A DNA stretch of 64,000 nucleotides from Actinomycetota bacterium (GTDB lineage: Bacteria > Actinomycetota > Thermoleophilia > Solirubrobacterales > Solirubrobacteraceae), in contig WLNJ01000004.1 of the NCBI GenBank assembly GCA_009699865.1, forward strand, positions 19,479-83,478. The letters run 5' to 3'. The notes under the pieces are model-generated. The model had not been told where the DNA came from. It ran no database searches and saw only the letters and a program-made list of their open reading frames with translations. Of this stretch, positions 20,201 through 27,196 are shown piece by piece; the stretch's first letter is position 1; each line of letters begins with the position of its first letter. Made by a program: the position numbers and the translations under genes.

Positions 20201-21929
20201 CGCTTCTTACAGTGGCCTCACCGATGGGGACCACACCTTCTCAGTGCGGCAAACTGACGCCGCGGGCAATGTCAGTGACCAGTCCGATTTCGCATGGGCG
20301 GTCGACACAACTGCACCTGCCGCTGCCACGATCACCTCGCCTGCTGACGGATCGACCACGGCCAGCAACGCAGTCACCTTTGACCAAGTTGAGGGCTTGA
20401 CCTACAAGTGCCAGATCAATACTGGTGACATTGTTGACTGCACGAGCCCACTTGACTTGAGCAACACCCAGGATGGTGAGGTGACGGTCAAGATCTGGGC
20501 GGTTGATCCTGCTGGCAACGAAAGCCCTCTTTCTGAGGTCGCCTTCACCCTCGACACAACTGCGCCTGCTGCACCGATGATCGGTGGCATTCCAGGTAAC
20601 GGCACAACCGATTACACGGCAAGCCTGACTCTGGACGGAGCAGGCGAAGGTGAGGAGTACCAATGCTCAATCAACGGGGGCGCATGGGCAACCTGCGCCA
20701 GCCCACTGGAGCTGAGCGGACTGACCGACGGCCCGCAGAGCGTCAAGGTCCGCATCGTTGATGCTGCCGGCAATGTCGGCGCAGAGACTGAGGCCAAGTG
20801 GTCAATCGGCCTGTTCGTAACTGATCCAGTTGTTACCTCTCCGGCTTCTGGTGATGTCACTGCTGACAGTGCCATCGAGTTCACAGTCCAGGCAGACACG
20901 ACGACGACCTGCTCGCTCGACGGCTCACCGCCGTTTGCCTGCAGCAGCCCATACGACACATCAGGGCTGCCAGAGGGCGTCCACACACTGGACATCACCT
21001 CAACTGACGCTGATGGTCACTATGCGACCACCCATTTCGAGTGGACGATTGATCGCAGCGCGCCAGGCACGCCGGAGATTGCCAATGTCCCACCAAGCGG
21101 CACTCCCGATCCGACGGCCGTATTGGACCTCAATGGTGCGAACCCAGGCGACACCTACGAGTGCTCAGTCAATGGTGCTGACTACGCCACCTGTGCTGAC
21201 CCGCTCAACCTGAGTGGACTCGGCGATGGTCTCAATACCGTGACCGCACGGCTTAAGGATCAGGCCGGCAACATCGGCCAGCCTTCACAGGCGATGTGGC
21301 TGATCGGCGACAAGATGGTTATGCCGCCAGCTGGCGAGACGGGCACAATGACCCTGAGCGGCCCAGCGTCGTTCAATTTCGGGTCGCCTGCCGTTCAGAC
21401 GTTCGGTCTTTCGACCTTCAGCTTCAACACGGCCTGGCCCGCCGGTGCGAGGACAGTCGTGGTGTCGAACTCGCGGACGTTCGCCAACTCGAAGCATTTC
21501 CCCGTCTACAGCACTTCGCCGTGGGGTAACCCTGTCGCGAAGCCGGGCACCTTTGGTTCCCGCACTGTGTACTTCAAGTACATCGGCAGCGGAATTGACC
21601 AAACTCAGGTCTACACCACCACCTACCGTTGGGACCGGGCGGCTCCGTACGTCGTCATGGCTGCCCGCAAGCACCTGCTTGGTTACAAGCCGGACGCTTG
21701 GAAGGTCCGCCTTACAGGTAAGGACCGTGGGCCAGCTGGCATTGACAAGGTCCAGTTCTGGATGCGTAAGGACAAGATGCCCAAGGCTGCACCAATTCAA
21801 GGCGCCTGGCATTCAGGCTACGTAACCAATTGGGCCCCAGTCGTAACGGTGCCTGGTGGATTCCAGCCAAACTGGGTCCGCGCTTCGGACCAGGCGGGTA
21901 ACTGGTCTCGCTGGTACCTCATCAAGTAG
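17274..21929 (+). CDS. Large secreted protein: RCC1-type propeller plus eleven Ig-like repeats
   Basis: 1551 residues with a Sec signal peptide (basic start MRTRTFRK, hydrophobic core, cleavage near ASA-DT, residues 31-34). Residues about 38-405 hold seven RCC1-like blades, each with a C-x9-C pair ending in motifs such as VKCWG. Residues about 416-1350 hold eleven repeats of roughly 85 residues, typified by FECQLDGGTWGACTSP, DGDHTFSVRQTDAAGNV and WTVD-TTAP; nearly all carry another C-x9-C pair. Residues about 1355-1551 form a non-repetitive Trp/Tyr-rich C-terminal domain. There is no LPXTG or anchor helix. An extracellular adhesion or matrix role is inferred. It has its own promoter candidate and a terminator. 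Confidence 0.85.
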   Translation: MRTRTFRKFSLVLAAVLSFSALGAVGATPASADTATWLGQSGGGQVHECAVRTDGRVKCWGYDNPSGYLGGPRDLAAYPFTVNFVTGITTATKVAVGGYNTCILLADTTVKCMGDNTAGQIGDGTNIARNNTPTTVTGLSGVKDVVTGGSVSGDQHACALLLDGNVKCWGANRYGQLGDGTSTDRWVPVSVSGVTNAVSIATTDQTVCAALATGAVKCWGYGGLGLLGNGNGAYTTANYSRTPVTANGVTNAVSVATDWVNRTVCATTTIGEAYCWGGVASSVPGFNGPGPVKITGVTGAKQFIPGGCWITSTNTVKCFSKLNNYGELGAGAVCQPWPGVTCPATNAPGAVVPSLSNVVQLSGFDSRQYCARLADGSIYCWGDNIYGIVANKSAPTPSGSIQDRQVPTPLRIFELSAPPVITSAPATPSNATSGTVSFSADAAATAECKVGTGAWTACTSPYSYSGLAGGSHTFSVRTTETGASASPEVSTTFAIDITAPVAPTISAGPLANNIAINTTSGSLTFTGESGARLECHLDSGAWATCTSPFAFSGLADGAHTFGVRAIDAVGNVGAVTTRSWTVDTTVAPPVITQKPPVLGPGGVAQFRFTGEAVSSYQCSIDNGVTYQACGTNTSNYWMNYYFNGTGGTYTFLVKQKDQAGNVSEPASWTFTLDSLAPVAPVITSGPDAVTSSTTATFTFTGEEGATFECHVDGGQYSPGTACTSPVTYSNVRPGFHTFYVTQKDAAGNIGWTAASRSWTVGSVNPPLISSVPIGTVGDTSASVLFSIGAGNTAICSVDGAAYAPCTSPLALTGLADGVHRVQIKQVSPTLGTSNPVTASWTVDNTAPLEPHVTKVPADPSNSSSASIEFTGEAGSTFECQLDGGTWGACTSPFTTSGLSEGDHNMKVRAIDAVGHESPESEVDWIVDLTAPDAPAITAHPATLANSATADFSFTPEEGATTECQIDGGVWTACTAPASYSGLTDGDHTFSVRQTDAAGNVSDQSDFAWAVDTTAPAAATITSPADGSTTASNAVTFDQVEGLTYKCQINTGDIVDCTSPLDLSNTQDGEVTVKIWAVDPAGNESPLSEVAFTLDTTAPAAPMIGGIPGNGTTDYTASLTLDGAGEGEEYQCSINGGAWATCASPLELSGLTDGPQSVKVRIVDAAGNVGAETEAKWSIGLFVTDPVVTSPASGDVTADSAIEFTVQADTTTTCSLDGSPPFACSSPYDTSGLPEGVHTLDITSTDADGHYATTHFEWTIDRSAPGTPEIANVPPSGTPDPTAVLDLNGANPGDTYECSVNGADYATCADPLNLSGLGDGLNTVTARLKDQAGNIGQPSQAMWLIGDKMVMPPAGETGTMTLSGPASFNFGSPAVQTFGLSTFSFNTAWPAGARTVVVSNSRTFANSKHFPVYSTSPWGNPVAKPGTFGSRTVYFKYIGSGIDQTQVYTTTYRWDRAAPYVVMAARKHLLGYKPDAWKVRLTGKDRGPAGIDKVQFWMRKDKMPKAAPIQGAWHSGYVTNWAPVVTVPGGFQPNWVRASDQAGNWSRWYLIK

Positions 21930-21956
21930 GCGCTAGCGACCAAACATTGGGCTTAA

Positions 21957-21993
21957 AAAACGCCGGTCTCCCGAACAGAGAGGCCGGCGTTTT
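21957..21993 (+). terminator. Rho-independent terminator
   Basis: The left arm AAAACGCCGGTCTC (21957-21970) and right arm GAGGCCGGCGTTTT (21980-21993) form a 14-bp stem with a single G-T pair and a 9-base loop. It sits 27 bp after the stop of the secreted repeat gene. The A-tract/T-tract symmetry would allow it to act on both strands. This is the clearest intrinsic terminator in the window. Confidence 0.85.
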
Positions 21994-22020
21994 GCGCCTG
22001 GGGAAAGTAGAGTCCCCGGG

Positions 22021-23115
22021 GTGCCAACACCGATCGCGCCAGATGACATTGTCCTGACCCACTCTGAGGGCGCGGACAACGACCGCGAGCCGCTCGTTGT
22101 CCTTGAGCCATTGGCAGAGTTCCTTGACTCCAACAACTTTGCCCCCGGAAGCGGGCTTCCCAACCTTGAGCCAGTCGGCGATGGCCATTCCAACATTACC
22201 TACCTCCTCAAGCGGGGCGACCGCACTGCTGTTCTCCGCCGTCCTCCCCGGGGACCGCTGCCGCCGACGGCTCACAATGTGCTGCGGGAAGCGAGGCTTC
22301 TCTCCGCCCTTGAGGGGACGATCGCTAGGACACCAAAGGTGTTTGCTTCCTGCAGCGACCATGCGGTGATCGGCTCTGACTTTTACGTAATGGAGTGCGT
22401 TGATGGGGATGTAATTCTTGACACCGTCCCAGAGGGCCTCAACACACCGGAGGAGCATCGCCGGATTGGCGACGAGCTTGTGGATGCCCTTGTAGAGGTG
22501 CATTCCGTGGATTGGGAAGCTGCGGGTCTTGAGGGCTTCGGCAAGCCAACCGGCTACCTTGAGCGCCAAGTCAGCCGCTTCCTTGGGCTATGGGATCACA
22601 ACAAGACCCGCGAGATCGCTGCCGTCGAACAGGTTGGTCAGTGGTTGAGGGAGAACCTTCCCGAATCCGGTCCCGCGACGATTGTCCACGGGGACTACCG
22701 GCTTGGAAACACAATGTACGCCCATGGCGCTCCAGCCCGCTTGGTTTCAATCTTTGACTGGGAGATGGCGACAATCGGTGACCCGCTGGCTGATGTTGGC
22801 TACCTATGCACGCTCTGGAGTGACCGGGCCGACCCGGACCGCGGGATGTTTGAACTCGGCGCAGTTACGCGCAATGAGGGGTTCGCCTCACGGGCTGACC
22901 TGGTGTCACGCTATGAGGAGAAGAGCGGTCGGTCCATGCACAACCTCAACTGGTACACGGCTTTAGCCATCTGGAAGGCCGTCGTGTTCATGGAGGGCAA
23001 CTACAAGCGCGCGAGCTCAGGCTCCAGTGACGATGAGTTCCTCAAGGGCTTTGGCGATGGGGTTGTCCAACTTGCACAGCGAGCATTGGATATCTCTGAG
23101 GGTGCCAGTGTCTGA
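22021..23115 (+). CDS. APH-family phosphotransferase, ACAD10/11 kinase-domain-like
   Basis: 364 residues of the aminoglycoside phosphotransferase/choline kinase fold. Visible motifs are the nucleotide loop GDGHSNITYLL, the catalytic loop IVHGDYRLGNTMY (Asp plus Asn) and the metal site SIFDWEMATIGDPLADVGYL. Sequence style matches the kinase domain of ACAD10/ACAD11 and bacterial LvaA-type enzymes that phosphorylate 4-hydroxyacyl-CoA, rather than antibiotic kinases. The start is GTG at 22021, 27 bp beyond the terminator, with no obvious ribosome site. Its end overlaps the HAD gene by 8 bp. A substrate among hydroxyacyl-CoA or hydroxy acids is inferred, not shown. Confidence 0.82.
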   Translation: MPTPIAPDDIVLTHSEGADNDREPLVVLEPLAEFLDSNNFAPGSGLPNLEPVGDGHSNITYLLKRGDRTAVLRRPPRGPLPPTAHNVLREARLLSALEGTIARTPKVFASCSDHAVIGSDFYVMECVDGDVILDTVPEGLNTPEEHRRIGDELVDALVEVHSVDWEAAGLEGFGKPTGYLERQVSRFLGLWDHNKTREIAAVEQVGQWLRENLPESGPATIVHGDYRLGNTMYAHGAPARLVSIFDWEMATIGDPLADVGYLCTLWSDRADPDRGMFELGAVTRNEGFASRADLVSRYEEKSGRSMHNLNWYTALAIWKAVVFMEGNYKRASSGSSDDEFLKGFGDGVVQLAQRALDISEGASV

Positions 23116-23722
23116 GCAGAAGACAGCACTCCTCGTTGACTGGGGCGGGGTCATGACGACCGACCTGTTCGCCTCGTTCCGCGCCTTCTGTGAGGAGAAC
23201 GATGTTGATGCCGAGGCGATCGGAACTGCTTTCAGGACTGACCCTGAGGCCCAGTCGCTCCTCTTTGACCTTGAGCGTGGACTGATCGACGAATCTGAGT
23301 TTGAGCCCCACTTCGCCCAGCTGATCGGCGTTGAACCGGAGGGATTGATTGACGGGCTGTTCGGGCTGGTCGGCCCTGACGACGCAATGATTGACGCGGT
23401 CCGCACAGTCCGCGATAGCGGCATCCGCACCGGGCTTGTCTCCAACTCATGGGGGACCCGTCGTTACCCACAGCACCTTCTGGATGAACTGTTTGATGGG
23501 GTTGTGATCTCCGGCCATGAGGGAATGCGCAAGCCTGCCCCGGAGATCTACCTGCTTGGGGCTGAGCGCGCAGGCGTCGAGCCTGCCGAATGTGTCTTCG
23601 TGGACGACCTGCACTTCAACCTTGACCCTGCCCGCGAGCTCGGCATGGCTGCCATTCATCACACCGACGCTTCCGAGACGATCATTGAGCTAGAGCAACT
23701 GCTTGGAGTGAAGCTGAGGTGA
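23108..23722 (+). CDS. HAD-like hydrolase, ACAD10 N-terminal-domain-like
   Basis: 204 residues from GTG at 23108. This start is chosen because a GAGGG lies about 7 bases upstream and homology begins at TALLVDWGGVMT; upstream in-frame codons would lie inside the kinase gene. HAD motifs: DWGGV (nucleophile Asp, but Gly where the +2 acid/base Asp normally sits), SNSW (motif II), KPAPEIY (motif III Lys) and FVDDLHFNLDPA (motif IV). This variant motif I is shared with the HAD domain of ACAD10 and epoxide-hydrolase-like phosphatases. Overlap with the kinase suggests both act on the same metabolite. Confidence 0.8.
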   Translation: MSEQKTALLVDWGGVMTTDLFASFRAFCEENDVDAEAIGTAFRTDPEAQSLLFDLERGLIDESEFEPHFAQLIGVEPEGLIDGLFGLVGPDDAMIDAVRTVRDSGIRTGLVSNSWGTRRYPQHLLDELFDGVVISGHEGMRKPAPEIYLLGAERAGVEPAECVFVDDLHFNLDPARELGMAAIHHTDASETIIELEQLLGVKLR

Positions 23723-24171
23723 CTTACCGCCGGATTGCCCTGGGCATCGCGGCGATCATGCTGGCAACGGCTGGCATGGGGTGTGGGAGCAACACGCTCG
23801 ACTCAGGCGAGCTCCACGACAAGGTCTCCGGTGCCTGTGATGTCGCCCATAAGGCGCTGACCCTGGTCGCGGATCCCAGCGGCGCCGACCAAGTGCGTCC
23901 TTTCCTGAACCAGTCATCGGCGATCAGCAACCAGCTGACCCGGAGCCTGAAGGCCCTCAAGCCACCGTCTGACACCCAAGCCAGCTACGGACTTGCAGTC
24001 CAACTGGTGGGCGAGCAGGCCGCCATCCTTTCAAAGGGTGCCAAGGACCTAACCCTTGGCGGGGATCCAGTGATCGTCATGCGTAGCGTTGCGGACCAGA
24101 CCACGGAGATCGCTCAGCGCGAGCGCGTGACGTGGGAATCGCTTGGCATTGACGCTTGCGCCAACCGCTGA
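23719..24171 (+). CDS. Small exported protein, possible lipoprotein, function unknown
   Basis: 150 residues starting with GTG in a GTGA overlap with the HAD gene. The N-terminus (MTYRRIALGIAAIMLATAGMGCGSN) is a short signal with a Cys at about 22. The preceding residues are a poor match to a lipobox, so lipoprotein processing is uncertain. The rest is predicted helical, with one further Cys pair candidate (SGACD, DACAN). I do not recognise a family. Position ties it to the kinase-HAD pair, but its export makes a shared catalytic role unlikely. Confidence 0.65.
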   Translation: MTYRRIALGIAAIMLATAGMGCGSNTLDSGELHDKVSGACDVAHKALTLVADPSGADQVRPFLNQSSAISNQLTRSLKALKPPSDTQASYGLAVQLVGEQAAILSKGAKDLTLGGDPVIVMRSVADQTTEIAQRERVTWESLGIDACANR

Positions 24172-24185
24172 GCCCGAGGGCTCGC

Positions 24186-25028
24186 TCAGACGGCGATCAA
24201 CGCGACGCCTGCGAGTGCAACACCGACGCCAATCGCTTGGTGTCGCTCCAGAGTCTCGTTGAGAGTTGCTCGCGCTAAGAGCACAGTCGTGACTGGATAG
24301 AGCGAAGCCAGGACGCCGACCATCGACATCATGCCGTGCTGGCGGAATGCGTAGATGTAGAGAGCGTTGGCCGTTGTGTCAAAGACGCCGACGGCAATCA
24401 TTGGCCACAGGCCTCTCATCTGGCTGCGCCCCATCTGCCCCATGACCAGCGCCAGCGGCAATGTAATGGCGCTTGTTGCGATTCGGTCAGCCACAAGGAC
24501 CGGCATGGCCCCACCAGGTGCGGCATAGCCGAGAAACACCAAGCCGGTGCCCAGTGCGACTGCACTGAACAGAGCAAGGGTTACTGACTCTTTGAACTTC
24601 TCTCGCGGTACATGGGCGTGGGAGGGCTCCCTAGCGGCCAGCAATGCCCCCAGGAGCGCTATGCCGGCGCCCACAAGCTGAAGGGTGTGGGGACTATCAC
24701 CACGGACCATTCCCCAGACAAATGGAACGCCGGCGGCAAGGGCACTGATTGGTGCTGCGATGCTCATGATGCCAATCGACAATGCTCTGTAAAGGGCCAG
24801 CAGGCCGAAGCCACCACAGACGCCAGCTCCCATGGAGTACCAGAGCGGAGCACCTGTGGGCAGGTGCTGGCCAAGCGCCAGCATCAGCAGGGTGCCAAGC
24901 AGGAGACTGGAGACCTGCGAGACGGCAGCAACCGTCAGGACAGGGCGCGACCGCCCAAGGTAGCCGGCGAGAAAGTCACCAGCCCCCCAGACAATCGACG
25001 ATGACGCTGCAAACGCGAGCGCGAGCAG
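24186..25028 (-). CDS. EamA/DMT-superfamily transporter with apparent CTG start
   Basis: A ten-TM drug/metabolite transporter. The first ATG (24884) would give 232 residues and drop the first TM helices. In the same frame, homologous sequence (FAASSSIVWGAGDFLAGYLG) extends upstream to just after the aldehyde dehydrogenase stop, where no ATG, GTG or TTG exists. The best start is CTG at 25028, with GGAG at 25034-25037 five bases upstream, giving 280 residues, the usual family length. Two EamA halves are visible, the second ending in helices with LARATLNETLERHQAIG. Substrate unknown. A sequencing error creating the odd start is the alternative. Confidence 0.75.
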   Translation of the reverse strand: MLALAFAASSSIVWGAGDFLAGYLGRSRPVLTVAAVSQVSSLLLGTLLMLALGQHLPTGAPLWYSMGAGVCGGFGLLALYRALSIGIMSIAAPISALAAGVPFVWGMVRGDSPHTLQLVGAGIALLGALLAAREPSHAHVPREKFKESVTLALFSAVALGTGLVFLGYAAPGGAMPVLVADRIATSAITLPLALVMGQMGRSQMRGLWPMIAVGVFDTTANALYIYAFRQHGMMSMVGVLASLYPVTTVLLARATLNETLERHQAIGVGVALAGVALIAV

Positions 25029-25040
25029 CGGTACTCCCTA

Positions 25041-26600
25041 CTACTGACTCTTGTTGCGGCCGCGGCCGTAAAGGAAACCGAGCAGCTTGGCGAACATGTT
25101 GGTTGTCTTGGCGGAGTAGGGATGCATGTACATGTCCTGCTTGCCAAAAGAGAACTTGGTTACGAGGATGGTCTGCGACTTGGTGTACTTGCGGATGCCC
25201 GGGGCGCCGTGGCGAACGCCAACACCGGAGGTCTTCCAGCCGCCCATCGGGATCTCAAGTGCCGTGTAGTTGACCTGACAGTCATTCACACAGACCGCGC
25301 CTGCCTGAAGCTGCCTTGCGACTGCCTCGGCCTTCTCCGTGTTGCCAGAGAACACTGATGCCTGGAGTCCATAGACCGAGTCATTGGCAAGACGGATCGC
25401 CTCGTCAACACTGTCGACCTTCATGATCGGCAAGGTCGGACCGAAGGTCTCCTCGGTCATGCAGTCCATTGTGTGGTCAACATCAACGAGCACAGTTGGC
25501 TCAAAGAACCGGCCACCCTCTCGCTTGGCATGACCACCAGTAAGGACCTTTGCTCCCTTGGCAACAGCGTCGTTGACATGAGCCTCAACGATGTCGATCT
25601 GTGGCTGGAAGATCACAGCACCGAGGTCAATCGAACCCGGTCCAGTTGACTGTCCCTGGCGGAGAGTCTTGACCTTGTCAGTGACCTTCTGGACGAACTC
25701 GTCGTAGATCGGCGCCTCAACGTAGACACGCTCCACTGAGATGCAAACCTGTCCAGCATTGTTCATTGAGAAGTAGGAAGCAAAGTTCGCGGCCCGCTCG
25801 ACATCAGCGTCGGCCATCACGATCATTGGGTCCTTGCCACCCAGCTCGAGGCCGTAAGGGATCAGATTCTCGGCGGCCTTGACGGCGACCTTCCGGCCCG
25901 TACGGGTAGAGCCCGTGAACATGATGAAGTCGACGTTGTCGATCAGCGCAGCGCCGGTCGTTCCGTCTCCGGTTGCGACCTGGAATACACCCTCGGGAAT
26001 GCCACAGGCCTTCATGCCCTTGGCAACCACAAGCGAAGTGAGCGGTGTGATTTCGCTTGGCTTCAGGATGACGCTGTTACCGGCTGCCATGGCAGGGATG
26101 CAGTCGCCAAAGGAGTTGGTCATTGGGAAGTTCCATGGACCAATCACGCCAACAACGCCAACTGGGGCGTGACGGACAATTAGCTTCCTGCCCTTAACCA
26201 GTGGGGATGAGGTCTTGACACGCTCATCAGCGAGGAACTCTGGGGCTTCCTTGGCCCAGTACTTGAATGCTCCGGCCGTGTAGCTGATCTCAGCGAGGAG
26301 AGCGTCTTCGTAAGTCTTACCAGTCTCGGAGATGATCGTCTCGATCAGCTCTTCCTTGTTGTCCATGATCCACTTCTGGCAGCGCGCGAAAACCTCGGCG
26401 CGGCCTGCAAAACCAAGGGCTTCCCAGCCAGGCTGAGCTGCTCGACCGCGGGCGGCCATTTCGGCAAGCTGGTCGGCTGTTGTGATGTCGATTGTGCCAA
26501 CGATTTCGCCTGTGGCGGGGTTGTCAACGTTGATCGTGCTGGCAGACCCGTAGGTGCTGCTGCTTCCGTCGGCTGCGGGTGCTTCGTGAGTGCTGGACAT
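25041..26600 (-). CDS. NAD(P)+-dependent aldehyde dehydrogenase
   Basis: 519 residues with the complete ALDH signature: cofactor loop GPWNFPMTNSFGDCIPAMAAG, Rossmann FTGSTRTGRKV, general base Glu in LELGGKDPMIVMADAD, nucleophile Cys286 in NNAGQVCISVERVY, and EETFGPTLPIMKV. The N-terminal 25 residues are Ser/Ala-rich and variable, and the C-terminus is hydrophobic then basic (LLGFLYGRGRNKSQ), as in fatty-aldehyde or succinate-semialdehyde dehydrogenase relatives. The substrate cannot be set. A strong GGGAGGGG ribosome site precedes the ATG. It ends in tandem TAG TAG immediately before the EamA gene in the same frame, so the two are co-transcribed. Confidence 0.9.
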   Translation of the reverse strand: MSSTHEAPAADGSSSTYGSASTINVDNPATGEIVGTIDITTADQLAEMAARGRAAQPGWEALGFAGRAEVFARCQKWIMDNKEELIETIISETGKTYEDALLAEISYTAGAFKYWAKEAPEFLADERVKTSSPLVKGRKLIVRHAPVGVVGVIGPWNFPMTNSFGDCIPAMAAGNSVILKPSEITPLTSLVVAKGMKACGIPEGVFQVATGDGTTGAALIDNVDFIMFTGSTRTGRKVAVKAAENLIPYGLELGGKDPMIVMADADVERAANFASYFSMNNAGQVCISVERVYVEAPIYDEFVQKVTDKVKTLRQGQSTGPGSIDLGAVIFQPQIDIVEAHVNDAVAKGAKVLTGGHAKREGGRFFEPTVLVDVDHTMDCMTEETFGPTLPIMKVDSVDEAIRLANDSVYGLQASVFSGNTEKAEAVARQLQAGAVCVNDCQVNYTALEIPMGGWKTSGVGVRHGAPGIRKYTKSQTILVTKFSFGKQDMYMHPYSAKTTNMFAKLLGFLYGRGRNKSQ

Positions 26601-26648
26601 TGGTTCGCCCCTCCCTTGTTGGGTGAATCTTGTTGGACGCAGCCAGAG

Positions 26649-26690
26649 GGCAACGCCACCTGCGACTAAAGCTACCGCAGCGGTGTTGCC
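26649..26690. promoter_or_regulatory. Long hairpin between cyclophilin and aldehyde dehydrogenase genes
   Basis: Imperfect inverted repeat: arms GGCAACGCCACCTGCG (26649-26664) and CGCAGCGGTGTTGCC (26676-26690) with an 11-base loop. On the minus strand it lies after the cyclophilin stop and before the ALDH start. No T-run follows, so it could be a weak terminator, a processing site or a leader structure. Confidence 0.4.
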
Positions 26691-26727
26691 TTGAACAGTC
26701 CGACTAGGTCTGGACTAGAAGTCCGGG

Positions 26728-27186
26728 TCAGTCGGCGAGGGTGATGCTGATGATGCCCTGCGGCTCAATTGGAGCATCGCGACCGTCGGTCTCGACAGCT
26801 TCGATTGAGTCCATTACGTCCAAGCCGCTTGTTACTTCACCGAAGACGGTGTGCTTTCCGTCCAACCAAGGTGTTTCTGCGGCTGTGACAAGGAAAAACT
26901 GTGAACCGTTGGTGTTCGGGCCAGCATTTGCCATTGCGAATGCGCCGCGAACGACCTTGTGGTCATTGAACTCATCCTCAAAGGTGTAGCCGGGGCCACC
27001 GGTGCCATTGCCGTCTGGGCAGCCGCCTTGGATCATGAAGTCCTTGATGACTCGGTGGAAGTTGAGGCCGTCGTAGAAACCTTCGGCCGCAAGCTTGCGG
27101 AAGTTTTCAACTGTCTTTGGTGCGTCCTCGTCGAAGAACTCGATTTCGATTACGCCCTGTGTGGTGTTCATGGTTGCTTTTGACAT
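26728..27186 (-). CDS. Cyclophilin-type peptidyl-prolyl cis-trans isomerase
   Basis: 152 residues without a signal peptide, so cytosolic. Catalyses prolyl isomerisation during folding. Cyclophilin active-site motifs are intact: [13 protein letters not shown] (catalytic Arg), [18 protein letters not shown] and [12 protein letters not shown]. The length is that of bacterial PpiB. It starts 10 bp after the DEAD-box helicase stop on the same strand, so co-transcription is likely. No clear ribosome site is seen at the ATG; a second Met five codons in is an alternative start. Confidence 0.93.
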   Translation of the reverse strand: MSKATMNTTQGVIEIEFFDEDAPKTVENFRKLAAEGFYDGLNFHRVIKDFMIQGGCPDGNGTGGPGYTFEDEFNDHKVVRGAFAMANAGPNTNGSQFFLVTAAETPWLDGKHTVFGEVTSGLDVMDSIEAVETDGRDAPIEPQGIISITLAD

Positions 27187-27196
27187 GAATGGCAGT

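Noticed and set aside
21285..21812. 175-codon open frame antisense to the repeat protein
   Set aside because: No family features; explained by the sense gene's codon bias.
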